Assembly (NCBI GenBank): GCA_019695235.1
Contig: JAIBAI010000006.1
Coordinates: forward strand, 1-64,000
Origin: Bacteroidia bacterium
GTDB taxonomy: Bacteria > Bacteroidota > Bacteroidia > M30B66
Reading direction: 5' to 3'
Length of the DNA stretch: 64,000 nucleotides
Positions 42,740-50,731 of this stretch are shown piece after piece. Made by a program: the position numbers and the translations under genes. The notes beneath the pieces were generated by a model. It had not been told where the DNA came from and did no database searches. It saw only the letters and a list, made by a program, of their open reading frames with translations. Every line of letters starts with the position of its first letter. Positions within the stretch are counted from its first letter, which is position 1.

Positions 42740-43510
42740 GTGATTTTTCGGGTTATATCCTATATAAAGTATCTGTTTGTTGCGCAAGGGGCACATCTTT
42801 TACATTCGCCCTTTGTTTTCAACCTGTATACAAAGGTGATTTGCAATAATGATTTTTGTAGAAAGCCTGAAACGCATCGCAGGCAAATGCTAAAATCAAA
42901 TAAAGTGATTCGCCGCCTTTCGCCCGGAGCACCTTCAACAACACTAAAGGGCCAGCAGACAAGCCTTGCAAAAGTAGTGGCTGTAAGTACCCTGCCGGTA
43001 AAGTATGCAAACCTGTTGTACCGCTTGGTGAAACATTTCAAACCTGCCGAAATTATTGAACTTGGTACTTCAGCCGGAATTACTACACTTTATCTTGCTG
43101 CAGCCAATGAGTCTGCGCAAATTCATACCATCGAAGGAAATCCGGACATGGCTGAGGTGGCTTCAGAATTATTTAAAAAAAGCGGAAACAGCCACATACA
43201 TCTGTATAAGGGCCTTTTTTCAACCTGTCTGCCGGATGTTTTGCACGGTTGCTCGGGTCCTGATTTTGTATTTCTCGACGGCGATCACCGTAGTGTTGCA
43301 GTAATGGAGCATCTTGCCCGAATAATTCCCTGCATGCCTGAGCAGGGTGTGTTGGTTATTGATGATATTTATTGGAGTCGTGACATGGCCAAAGCATGGA
43401 GCACCATCAAACAACTTGATGGCGTTAGCGTTACTATTGACCTCTACCGGATGGGACTCGTATTTTTTAAGAAGAACCAGGCAAAACAACATTTTGTACT
43501 GCGTTTCTGA
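42740..43510 (+). CDS. Class I SAM-dependent methyltransferase (O-methyltransferase-like)
   Basis: A 256-residue protein with a Rossmann-type methyltransferase core: motif I I-I-E-L-G-T-S-A-G-I-T-T-L near residues 105-117, an acidic residue after I-H-T-I-E-G-N, and D-F-V-F-L-D-G-D-H-R and L-V-I-D-D-I-Y-W further on. This arrangement resembles the metal-dependent O-methyltransferase (COMT-like) class. The N-terminal 60 residues (Y-L-F-V-A-Q-G-A-H-L-L-H-S-P-F-V-F) are a conserved feature I have seen in Bacteroidota homologues. The start is GTG. No substrate can be proposed. Upstream, 42486-42739 holds no element I can support. Confidence 0.8.
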   Translation: MIFRVISYIKYLFVAQGAHLLHSPFVFNLYTKVICNNDFCRKPETHRRQMLKSNKVIRRLSPGAPSTTLKGQQTSLAKVVAVSTLPVKYANLLYRLVKHFKPAEIIELGTSAGITTLYLAAANESAQIHTIEGNPDMAEVASELFKKSGNSHIHLYKGLFSTCLPDVLHGCSGPDFVFLDGDHRSVAVMEHLARIIPCMPEQGVLVIDDIYWSRDMAKAWSTIKQLDGVSVTIDLYRMGLVFFKKNQAKQHFVLRF

Positions 43511-43540
43511 ACAAATGAAATTATAAAAAGTTAAATCTCT

Positions 43541-44275
43541 ATGCAGTATGATGCACCAAAACCCGTCATTGAACTTCAGCAAATCATCCGAAACTTCCGA
43601 TTGGGAGAGGGAGTGATAAAGGTTTTGAAGGGTATTGACCTGCAAATTAACCGCAACGAATATGTTGCGCTAATGGGGCCTTCCGGTTCTGGAAAATCAA
43701 CTCTGATGAACATTCTGGGTTGTCTTGATACACCAACCTCCGGCCAGTACCTGCTCAACGGACGCGATGTTTCAAAGCTTATTGATGATGAATTGGCCGA
43801 AATTCGTAACCACGAGATAGGCTTTATCTTCCAGACCTTCAATTTGCTGCCGCGTTCAACAGCACTTGATAATGTTATTCTGCCCCTTATTTACGCAGGC
43901 GAAAGCCGGAAGGTAAGAACCGAAAGAGCCACAAATGCACTCGAACAGGTTGGGCTTGCCGACAGGATGCACCACCGCCCGAATGAACTGTCTGGCGGAC
44001 AGCGCCAAAGAGTTGCCATTGCAAGAGCCCTGGTGAACAAACCGAGCATTTTGCTTGCTGATGAACCTACAGGAAACTTAGATACAGCAACATCTATAGA
44101 AATTATGGGCCTGCTGCACGAAATACACCGGCAAGGAAATACCATTATCATTGTAACACACGAAGAAGATATCGCTCAACACGCTCACCGCATCATACGC
44201 CTGCGCGACGGAGCCATTGAAAACGACTACCAGAACACGGATATTCGCGTGTTTAGTCAAAATACATCAACATGA
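43541..44275 (+). CDS. ABC transporter ATP-binding protein (LolD/MacB-like)
   Basis: A 244-residue ABC ATPase. Walker [10 protein letters not shown] is near residues 47-55, the Q-loop is [10 protein letters not shown], the signature [15 protein letters not shown] is near 148, Walker B is [12 protein letters not shown], and the switch His is in I-I-V-T-H-E. The spacing and the F-N-L-L-P-R segment match the LolD/MacB subfamily, which works with FtsX-fold permeases in lipoprotein release or export. No permease gene is adjacent, so its partner must be elsewhere. It overlaps the following cobalamin gene by four bases. Confidence 0.9.
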   Translation: MQYDAPKPVIELQQIIRNFRLGEGVIKVLKGIDLQINRNEYVALMGPSGSGKSTLMNILGCLDTPTSGQYLLNGRDVSKLIDDELAEIRNHEIGFIFQTFNLLPRSTALDNVILPLIYAGESRKVRTERATNALEQVGLADRMHHRPNELSGGQRQRVAIARALVNKPSILLADEPTGNLDTATSIEIMGLLHEIHRQGNTIIIVTHEEDIAQHAHRIIRLRDGAIENDYQNTDIRVFSQNTST

Positions 44276-44820
44276 AAATTTATACTAAAACCGGTGATAA
44301 AGGAAAAACCGGCCTGCTGGGTGGCACCCGGCTTTCAAAACACCATATCAGGATAGAATCTTATGGCACAATGGATGAACTGAATGCATTCATCGGACAA
44401 CTACGTGCCTATAACCTTGATCAGTTATCGGATGCTACTTTGCTTGAAATTCAAAGTCAGCTATTTACAATCGGTTCTAACCTGGCAGCAGATCCGGTGA
44501 AAAACAAGGTCAAAATCCCTTCTATCAAGGAGGAGGATGTGAAACATCTCGAAGCAGAAATTGACAGAATGAACGAATCCCTGCCTCAAATGCGTAACTT
44601 TATCCTGCCGGGGGGGAGTAGCGAGACTGCTGCCTGTCACATCGCACGGTGCGTATGCCGACGTGCCGAACGAAATATTGTACATCTTGCAGAGTTTGAA
44701 TTTGTAGACCCCATTGTTCTTCAATTTGTGAACAGACTCTCTGATTATCTGTTTGTTTTGGCAAGATGGATAGCTTATCAACAAGGAATAAATGAAATAC
44801 CCTGGAAATCAGGGATATAA
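44272..44820 (+). CDS. Cob(I)alamin adenosyltransferase, PduO type
   Basis: A 182-residue PduO-family ATP:corrinoid adenosyltransferase that makes adenosylcobalamin, the cofactor of methylmalonyl-CoA mutase and related enzymes. The N-terminal ATP site [17 protein letters not shown] and the D-E-L-N-A-F-I-G helix are intact. So are [15 protein letters not shown] and [12 protein letters not shown]. The start overlaps the ABC ATPase gene by four bases. The pairing with an ABC ATPase may be simply positional, since no B12-uptake component is seen. Confidence 0.93.
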   Translation: MKIYTKTGDKGKTGLLGGTRLSKHHIRIESYGTMDELNAFIGQLRAYNLDQLSDATLLEIQSQLFTIGSNLAADPVKNKVKIPSIKEEDVKHLEAEIDRMNESLPQMRNFILPGGSSETAACHIARCVCRRAERNIVHLAEFEFVDPIVLQFVNRLSDYLFVLARWIAYQQGINEIPWKSGI

Positions 44821-44832
44821 AAAATCAAGCAC

Positions 44833-44865
44833 TTTGCCAATCATTCAGCCTTATTTCTATTTTTG
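44833..44865 (+). promoter_or_regulatory. Promoter of the DUF2795 gene
   Basis: TTTG at 44833-44836 and TATTTTTG at 44858-44865 are 21 bases apart. Both boxes match the Bacteroidota consensus fully. The predicted start near 44872 gives a leader of about 59 bases. Confidence 0.6.
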
Positions 44866-44930
44866 CCGAAAAATGGAGGGTAACCTATTGCCCGTCATTT
44901 TCGTTAATTTAAACCTTTAGCCACGAAGCC

Positions 44931-45152
44931 ATGTACTGGACACTGGAACTTGCCTCTTATCTGGAAGACGCTCCCTGGCCTGCAACCAAGGATGAACTGA
45001 TTGACTTTGCTATACGCTCAGGGGCACCCCTTGAAGTTATCGAAAACCTGCAGGAAATCGAAGACGAAGGTGAGTCTTATGAAAGTATTGATGAGATTTG
45101 GCCTGATTATCCAACCAAAGAAGATTTCTTCTTTAACGAGGACGAATATTAA
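44931..45152 (+). CDS. DUF2795 family small acidic protein
   Basis: A 73-residue, strongly acidic cytoplasmic protein. The pattern L-E-L-A-S-Y-L-E-D-A-P-W-P-A-T-K-D-E-L-I-D-F-A-I-R-S-G-A-P, then V-I-E-N-L-Q-E-I and an acidic tail (Y-P-T-K-E-D-F-F-F-N-E-D-E-Y), matches the DUF2795 family, which is common in Bacteroidota and of unknown function. It has its own strong promoter and lies 51 bases upstream of nrnA. Confidence 0.85.
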   Translation: MYWTLELASYLEDAPWPATKDELIDFAIRSGAPLEVIENLQEIEDEGESYESIDEIWPDYPTKEDFFFNEDEY

Positions 45153-45203
45153 ACGATTTGCACTAAATTTATAAATCCGGCCAAAACCCGGAAAGCAAAT
45201 CAA

Positions 45204-46229
45204 ATGTTTAGCCCTCGGGATTTAGCTACTATTCGTCAGAAAATCAGCCAGTCTGGACAGATTCTGATAACCACCCATCGAAGTCCGGATGCTGATGCTA
45301 TGGGCTCCTCACTGGGCTTGAAACACCTGCTCGAAAAACATACCGGCGCTAAGGTAATCGTGATGGTGCCCGACAGTTTTCCCTCCTTTCTCGACTGGAT
45401 GCCCGGCACGCAACAAACTGTTGTCTTTGACAAGAATACCAGCGAAGCAACCATGATGCTATTAAGCGCCGACCTGATTTTTTGCTTAGACTACAACCAT
45501 CCTTCAAGAACGGCTTCCATGGAGAAGTCGCTTCGGGAAGCGGGTGCAACAAAAGTCATGCTTGATCACCATCAGGAGCCCGATAATTTTGTTGACTACC
45601 GATGGTCTGACACAAATGCCTCATCAACCTGTGAACTCATTGTTGCCTTCATGGATGCCATGCAATGGCAGCAGACCCTTGATAAAAATATTGCTACTTG
45701 CCTTTATACCGGCATCATGACTGATACCGGATCTTTCAGGTTTTCAGCCACCACAGCACACACACATCGGATTATTGCCCGTTTAATGGATACCGGAATC
45801 CGGCAATGGGAAATTCACGAAGCTATTTTCAACCAGAATACTTTTGAAAAACTACGCCTTTGGGGGCACGCATTTCTTAACAAACTTGAATTGATACCGG
45901 AGCATAAAACAGCCTTCATCTCTGTTACTGAAGAAGAACTTAAGCTGTTTCACTTTGCGGAAGGTGATCTAGAAGGGCTGGTGAACTATGCACTCAGTAT
46001 TAAGGGAATGCAGCTGGGGGTACTATTTAGCGAAAGAGCCGGAAAAATTCGAATTTCTTTTCGCTCGGTTGGAGACTTCTCTGTGCAACAATTCGCAAGT
46101 ACCTATTTCAACGGAGGCGGCCATAAGAACGCTTCGGGGGGGAGCTCCAGCCTCACAATGGCAGAAACCATCCTTAGGTTTAAAACATGTCTGCACACCT
46201 TCCTGAACGAGAACCCACCCCGTGATTAG
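45204..46229 (+). CDS. nrnA: DHH-family oligoribonuclease / PAP phosphatase NrnA
   Basis: A 341-residue DHH/DHHA1 phosphoesterase. The metal motifs are H-R-S-P-D-A-D-A-M-G-S (about residues 26-36), D-Y-N-H, D-H-H-Q (the DHH-like motif) and D-T-G-S-F-R. A C-terminal DHHA1 domain holds G-G-G-H-K-N-A-S-G-G. NrnA degrades short RNAs and nanoRNA, and dephosphorylates 3'-phosphoadenosine-5'-phosphate. It overlaps the gldI-like gene by eight bases. In flavobacteria an nrnA-type gene next to gldI is a familiar arrangement. Confidence 0.9.
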   Translation: MFSPRDLATIRQKISQSGQILITTHRSPDADAMGSSLGLKHLLEKHTGAKVIVMVPDSFPSFLDWMPGTQQTVVFDKNTSEATMMLLSADLIFCLDYNHPSRTASMEKSLREAGATKVMLDHHQEPDNFVDYRWSDTNASSTCELIVAFMDAMQWQQTLDKNIATCLYTGIMTDTGSFRFSATTAHTHRIIARLMDTGIRQWEIHEAIFNQNTFEKLRLWGHAFLNKLELIPEHKTAFISVTEEELKLFHFAEGDLEGLVNYALSIKGMQLGVLFSERAGKIRISFRSVGDFSVQQFASTYFNGGGHKNASGGSSSLTMAETILRFKTCLHTFLNENPPRD

Positions 46230-46749
46230 AAAACGTTTAATCCTGTTATTTACCGCAGCAACACTTGGTTCTTGCGGTACAGGCGACAACTCAGAACAGA
46301 ATGTGCCTGCTATCGGGCCGGCAGTTCAGGAATCACTTATTCAGGCAAATCAACAATTGAACCGGCTTGAATCAGAAGCGATTGACTTGTATGTTAGTCG
46401 TAAAGGGCTAAAAATGACCAAAACCGGCTCGGGGCTGCGTTACATGATTGAAGAAAAGGGAACAGGTGAAATAGCAAAACCTGGCATGACAGCTACAGTT
46501 AATTTCAAACTCAGCCTTCTGAATGGAAAAGTATGCTATAATTCAGACTCCACTGGTACAGAACAATTTGTTATTGACCAGGATGAGGTGGAAAGTGGCC
46601 TTCATGAAGGCATCAAAATGATGCACGTGGGTGGAAAAGCCAAATTTATTTTACCTTCGCACCTCGCTCACGGGCTGGCAGGCGATCACAACTGCGTACC
46701 GGCCAGAAGCCCGATAATATATGATGTTCAACTCCTTAATCTCAAATAA
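46222..46749 (+). CDS. gldI: GldI-like FKBP-type peptidyl-prolyl isomerase lipoprotein
   Basis: A 175-residue lipoprotein: signal sequence with lipobox L-G-S-C (Cys at about 18), a helical linker, and one divergent FKBP domain (about residues 65-175). That domain has V-N-F-K-L-S-L-L-N-G-K, G-L-H-E-G-I-K-M-M-H-V-G and F-I-L-P-S-H-L-A-H-G. The sequence 'G-L-x-x-G-x-K-x-M...F-x-x-P-S-H-x-A-x-G' and its position next to nrnA fit GldI, the gliding-motility-associated isomerase. Whether this organism glides is unknown. It lacks the G-W-D-E-G tryptophan of canonical FKBPs. The start is GTG within nrnA. It is followed by three more FKBP genes. Confidence 0.72.
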   Translation: MIRKRLILLFTAATLGSCGTGDNSEQNVPAIGPAVQESLIQANQQLNRLESEAIDLYVSRKGLKMTKTGSGLRYMIEEKGTGEIAKPGMTATVNFKLSLLNGKVCYNSDSTGTEQFVIDQDEVESGLHEGIKMMHVGGKAKFILPSHLAHGLAGDHNCVPARSPIIYDVQLLNLK

Positions 46750-46756
46750 ACTCTAC

Positions 46757-47704
46757 ATGCGATTTAGTCCCCTTGTGCTGCTTTCAGTGCTTTGTGTTAT
46801 CCTGCTAAGCTCTTGCCGTCAGTCAAAATACGATGGCTTTGAAAAAACTGATGATGGCCTTTATTACAAGTTTTTCAGACAATCAAAATCCGGAAAAAAA
46901 GCAAATCCAGGAGACGTGTTATATACCTACATGTCGCTTTCTTTGGTGCGTCCGGCAAAAGATGCATCAGGTAAGCCGCTTGGAGATTCTTTGATTTTTG
47001 ATTCAAAACAATACCCCGATTACAACAAAAATATAAAATTCATCCAGCTCGACACCAATTCTTTTGTTGGCGATATTATGGAGGGGCTTGCGTTAATGGA
47101 AATAGGAGATAGTGCGGCTTTTATTATCAGTGCTGACAGCTTCTTCATCAAGGCAAATAGATTAGATTCCCTGCCACCCGGGTTCCCCAAAGGCTCAGAA
47201 CTTATTTTCCATATCGGACTTCAGGATATCAAATCCGAAGCCGAAACAAGAAAACTTATGGAAGCCGTGTTTGCAAAAGAAGGGGCTGATCAAAAAGCGC
47301 TTTCAGATAAAGCCCAGGAGGAAGAACCAATGCTGATTGCTGAATACATCGAGCGCAAAAAAATAACGCAAAAGCCTACAAGCAATGGCTTGTATGTGAT
47401 TTCAACACTACCGGGCAAAGGAGCAAAGCCTAAAACCGGACAAAAAGTTACGGTGCATTATACAGGCTACCTCTTAAATGGCAAGAAATTTGATTCAAGT
47501 TTTGACCGAAACGAACCATTCACTTTTACCCTCGGAAAGGGAGAAGTAATTGCCGGATGGGACGAAGGTATTGCAATGATGAAAGTTGGCGAATCTGCTA
47601 CATTTATTATTCCATCTCTTTTGGCCTATGGGGCCAACGGAAGCGGTGCAATACCTCCTTTTAGCCCACTTATCTTTGATGTACAGTTAATAAAAGCTGA
47701 ATAA
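46757..47704 (+). CDS. Lipoprotein with two FKBP domains (first degenerate)
   Basis: A 315-residue lipoprotein with lipobox L-L-S-S-C, a divergent FKBP-like domain (about residues 28-165) and a canonical FKBP domain (about 205-315). The second has V-H-Y-T-G-Y-L, F-D-S-S-F-D-R, P-F-T-F-T-L-G, V-I-A-G-W-D-E-G and Y-G-A-N-G-S-G-A-I-P-P, with the active-site residues in place. The first domain lacks the Trp and has G-D-I-M-E-G-L instead. I chose the ATG at 46757, eight bases after the previous stop. An upstream start would put 12 polar residues ahead of the lipoprotein signal. It is closely related in layout to the next gene. Confidence 0.88.
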   Translation: MRFSPLVLLSVLCVILLSSCRQSKYDGFEKTDDGLYYKFFRQSKSGKKANPGDVLYTYMSLSLVRPAKDASGKPLGDSLIFDSKQYPDYNKNIKFIQLDTNSFVGDIMEGLALMEIGDSAAFIISADSFFIKANRLDSLPPGFPKGSELIFHIGLQDIKSEAETRKLMEAVFAKEGADQKALSDKAQEEEPMLIAEYIERKKITQKPTSNGLYVISTLPGKGAKPKTGQKVTVHYTGYLLNGKKFDSSFDRNEPFTFTLGKGEVIAGWDEGIAMMKVGESATFIIPSLLAYGANGSGAIPPFSPLIFDVQLIKAE

Positions 47705-48618
47705 TGAAACAGATTTTTGGATTTGCCTTGAGCTGCCTAGTAATTGTTGGTGTAAACAGCCTGCAGGCTCAAACTGAAAATGCATCCAAAGGGGCAAAAG
47801 CTCCTGCCGGATATACCCTTGCAAAAAGCGGTTTGGCCTATAAAATGATTCGCCAGACAAAATCAGCACAAAAACCTGCAATGAGCGATGTGTTGACACT
47901 AAATCTCAGTTATGCCTTATACAAAGGGGGTAAAGGTGATTCGGTGATGTTCGACTCACGGAAAATTCCACAACAGGAATTGATGGTTCAACTGATGCCA
48001 TCAGCTTATGCAGGCGACCTGATGGAAGGGCTTTCAATGCTCGCAAATGGTGATAGTGCCAGTTTTATCACCAGAGCCGATTCCTTCTTCTTGAAAACCG
48101 CTGGTGTTCCTAAACTACCTCCGGGTATTAAAACAGGCGACAGGCTAGTTTTTCAGGTAGGCCTTACAAAATATGCAACACTAGCCCAATTGCAAGCTGA
48201 ACAGGCTGCCACTGATTCGATTGCAAAGGCAGAAGAAGCTGTCAACCGTGAAAAATACCTTGCTGAAAATAAAATCACTGAAAAGCCAAGTGAAAGTGGA
48301 TTGATTATCCAGATTGAACAAGAAGGTACCGGCTCAAAACCACAGACCGGACAAAAAGTTACTGTTCATTATACCGGTTACCTGCTCAATGGCAGTAAGT
48401 TCGACAGCAGTGTAGGCAGGGGTGAGCCTTTTACATTTACCATCGGACAAGGTCAGGTAATAAAAGGCTGGGATGAGGGTGTTGCCCAATTAAAAACCGG
48501 CACGAAGGCGAAGTTAATTATCCCATCTTCAATAGGTTATGGAGCACAGGGTGCAGGCGCCAATATTCCTCCCTTCTCAACACTTATCTTTGAAGTAGAA
48601 CTTCTTAAAACTGAATAA
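47704..48618 (+). CDS. Secreted protein with two FKBP domains (first degenerate)
   Basis: A 304-residue periplasmic protein with an ordinary signal peptide (about residues 1-23, cleavage after L-Q-A-Q). A degenerate FKBP-like domain (about 35-160: Y-A-G-D-L-M-E-G-L-S-M-L, R-A-D-S-F-F-L-K) and a canonical C-terminal FKBP domain (about 195-304: V-H-Y-T-G-Y-L-L-N-G, F-D-S-S, V-I-K-G-W-D-E-G, I-P-P-F-S) follow. It appears to be a tandem paralogue of the preceding gene that has lost, or never had, the lipobox. Its ATG overlaps that gene's TAA by one base. Confidence 0.9.
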   Translation: MKQIFGFALSCLVIVGVNSLQAQTENASKGAKAPAGYTLAKSGLAYKMIRQTKSAQKPAMSDVLTLNLSYALYKGGKGDSVMFDSRKIPQQELMVQLMPSAYAGDLMEGLSMLANGDSASFITRADSFFLKTAGVPKLPPGIKTGDRLVFQVGLTKYATLAQLQAEQAATDSIAKAEEAVNREKYLAENKITEKPSESGLIIQIEQEGTGSKPQTGQKVTVHYTGYLLNGSKFDSSVGRGEPFTFTIGQGQVIKGWDEGVAQLKTGTKAKLIIPSSIGYGAQGAGANIPPFSTLIFEVELLKTE

Positions 48619-48623
48619 TTAGC

Positions 48624-49424
48624 ATGAACAGGCTCTTTATCTTCATTTTTCTTGTACTTGCCGGTATGGCAAACGGACAGAATGCGCCAAAGAAATTGAA
48701 AGCAGGTGAAGAGGCGACAACCGAAAGCGGCGTTAAAATCCGGATGATATCACCCGGAAAAGGAAAGCCCATCGAAAAAGGAGATAAAATAAGGGTACAT
48801 TATACTGGCACTTTGGTTGATGACCGTAAATTCGATTCATCGCGTGATAAGGACCAACCCTTTGAATTTGTAGTCGGAATGAAACAAGTGATTCAGGGTT
48901 GGGACGACGCATTCGTGACGCTCAAAGGAGGAGACAAAGCTTTGCTGACGATCCCTCCTGATTTAGGGTATGGAGACACACCAATGCCAAAAATTCCTGC
49001 TGGTTCCTGGCTGGTATTCGATGTAGAAGTATTGGAAGTGATTAAAGATTTTGCTCCGAAGCAGTTTGATACTAAAGGACACGAAACAAGTACCAGCGCT
49101 TCCGGACTTAGCTATACAATTCTCGAACAAGGCACGGGCATAAAAGCAGATAAAGGGAAAACTGTGGAAGTGCATTACACCGGATTTCTTGAAAATGGTG
49201 ATATTTTCGACTCCTCTGTTCTGCGCGGACAACCGATTTCATTCAGATTAGGCGCCGGAATGGTTATTCCCGGATGGGACGAAGGTATTGCCTACCTCAA
49301 TGCCGGAGGGAAAGCCTTGCTTTCAATTCCTTACGAGTTAGCATACGGCGAAGCCGGCAGACCACCGGTCATACCACCCAAAGCAAGACTTATTTTTAAT
49401 GTTGAATTGGTTACAGTTAAGTAA
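48624..49424 (+). CDS. Secreted protein with two canonical FKBP domains
   Basis: A 266-residue protein with a signal peptide (about residues 1-18, cleavage near A-N-G-Q) and two full FKBP domains, about 25-140 and 155-266. Both keep V-H-Y-T-G, F-D-S-S, G-W-D-(D/E) and the P-rich loop before the last strand. It is therefore a tandem isomerase/chaperone. It is the last of four consecutive FKBP genes and ends 10 bases before the convergent HPt gene. No terminator hairpin is seen in that gap. Confidence 0.9.
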   Translation: MNRLFIFIFLVLAGMANGQNAPKKLKAGEEATTESGVKIRMISPGKGKPIEKGDKIRVHYTGTLVDDRKFDSSRDKDQPFEFVVGMKQVIQGWDDAFVTLKGGDKALLTIPPDLGYGDTPMPKIPAGSWLVFDVEVLEVIKDFAPKQFDTKGHETSTSASGLSYTILEQGTGIKADKGKTVEVHYTGFLENGDIFDSSVLRGQPISFRLGAGMVIPGWDEGIAYLNAGGKALLSIPYELAYGEAGRPPVIPPKARLIFNVELVTVK

Positions 49425-49434
49425 GGGTAGACAA

Positions 49435-49800
49435 TTACATTGACCCTAACTCAACTTTTAAGTCCTCACTGATACGTGCTAACACAGTATCAACTTTGTT
49501 AAGTAGCACCGGAACCTCTTCAAGGTTTATTCCTTCCTTGCCAAAGCGCTCAATACTCCTGATATCTTCCTTTAACAGGTCAATACCCATCGTATCAATA
49601 GAAGGTTTGATTTTATGTGCAACCGCACCCAATGCCGCCCAGTTTTTATCACTCAAATGTTGTTTCATCTCCGAAACGGCAGGTGGCATTGTCTCCATAA
49701 AGAGACCAATCATCTTTTTTACAAAATCCTGGTTACCATGAGCAATTTCCTTGATCACCCCCAGGTCATACAATTTTCCGTCTGGCACCATATAACTCAT
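49435..49800 (-). CDS. Stand-alone HPt (histidine phosphotransfer) protein
   Basis: A 121-residue all-helical protein with the Hpt motif A-H-K-I-K-P-S, where His62 is the phosphorylatable residue. In classic Hpt the motif is A-H-x-L-K-G-x. Here Pro replaces the Gly, which is also seen in some Bacteroidota Hpt proteins. It would relay phosphate from a hybrid sensor kinase to a response regulator. Neither partner is adjacent. Two starts are possible: ATG at 49800, almost at the predicted transcription start, or ATG at 49791 three codons later. Confidence 0.82.
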   Translation of the reverse strand: MSYMVPDGKLYDLGVIKEIAHGNQDFVKKMIGLFMETMPPAVSEMKQHLSDKNWAALGAVAHKIKPSIDTMGIDLLKEDIRSIERFGKEGINLEEVPVLLNKVDTVLARISEDLKVELGSM

Positions 49801-49804
49801 GTGT

Positions 49805-49812
49805 CAAAAGTA
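49805..49812 (-). promoter_or_regulatory. HPt gene promoter -7 element
   Basis: The complement reads TACTTTTG, a full TAnnTTTG match, only five bases from the first ATG. Transcription would begin at about 49798, so the mRNA would be nearly leaderless or would use the ATG at 49791. Confidence 0.4.
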
Positions 49813-49989
49813 TCACTTAAACAGATTGTTTTACTTAAGAGCGTAATTTTTGTTACAATCAGTTGACAATCAATAACAGCGAAACCCCTGAATTGTTTGT
49901 TCTATATGCAATAAAAAAACCTATTATTTGAAAATAATATCTAAAACAATAGATTAGTAATTTGGGGGTTCTTGTTATTGCGCTGATTA

Positions 49990-50712
49990 TCAGAAGTTTG
50001 GCTGGAACATGTAACGACTGTAAAAGTCGTTAATTACTTTAACCGCTTCTTCAGCAGTATCAACCAGATTAAAAAGGTTCAGGTCATCGGAATGAATAAA
50101 TGGATTTTCACGCAGCTGTTGTTCCTTCACCCATTCAATCAGGCCTCCCCAGAATGATTTTCCAACAAGTACTAATGGGAAGCGGGCAATTTTATTGGTT
50201 TGGATGAGCGTCAATGCCTCAAAAAACTCATCAAGCGTTCCAAACCCACCGGGCATGATTACAAAACCTTGGGCATACTTCATGAACATTACCTTCCGAA
50301 CAAAGAAATAATCAAAATTGATAATCTTGTCCTGGTCAATGTATTTATTGCCTTCCTGTTCGTGTGGAAGTACAATATTCAGGCCTACAGATTTGCCACC
50401 GCCTCTTTTAGCGCCTTTGTTACCGGCTTCCATGATACCAGGGCCTCCACCAGTTATGATGCCATAACCCTCGATGGTTAGAAGATAAGCAATCTCTTCA
50501 GCCATTTTATAATATGGGTCATCAGGTTTTGAGCGTGCTGAACCAAAAATTGACACACATGGGCCAATCTTGCCCAACTTCTCAAACCCTTCTACAAACT
50601 CTGCCATGATTTTAAAAATCTGCCATGAGTTGGTGGTTTTTATTTCGAAATTGTCCTTCTGTTTAAAGGCTTCAATAATGCGTCTTTCGTTTTTATCCGG
50701 ATTGATTTCCAT
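49990..50712 (-). CDS. LOG family (TIGR00730-type) protein
   Basis: A 240-residue Rossmann-fold protein of the LOG/lysine-decarboxylase-like family. The diagnostic motifs are S-I-F-G-S-A-R, G-Y-G-I-I-T-G-G-G-P-G-I-M-E-A and P-G-G-F-G-T-L-D-E-F-F-E. Family members with P-G-G-x-G-T-x-x-E hydrolyse nucleotide monophosphates such as cytokinin ribotides (phosphoribohydrolase). The physiological substrate in bacteria is often unknown. It lies 19 bases downstream of uvrA on the same strand and is probably co-transcribed. Confidence 0.9.
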   Translation of the reverse strand: MEINPDKNERRIIEAFKQKDNFEIKTTNSWQIFKIMAEFVEGFEKLGKIGPCVSIFGSARSKPDDPYYKMAEEIAYLLTIEGYGIITGGGPGIMEAGNKGAKRGGGKSVGLNIVLPHEQEGNKYIDQDKIINFDYFFVRKVMFMKYAQGFVIMPGGFGTLDEFFEALTLIQTNKIARFPLVLVGKSFWGGLIEWVKEQQLRENPFIHSDDLNLFNLVDTAEEAVKVINDFYSRYMFQPNF

Positions 50713-50731
50713 AATTTTTAAGTTGAAAATT

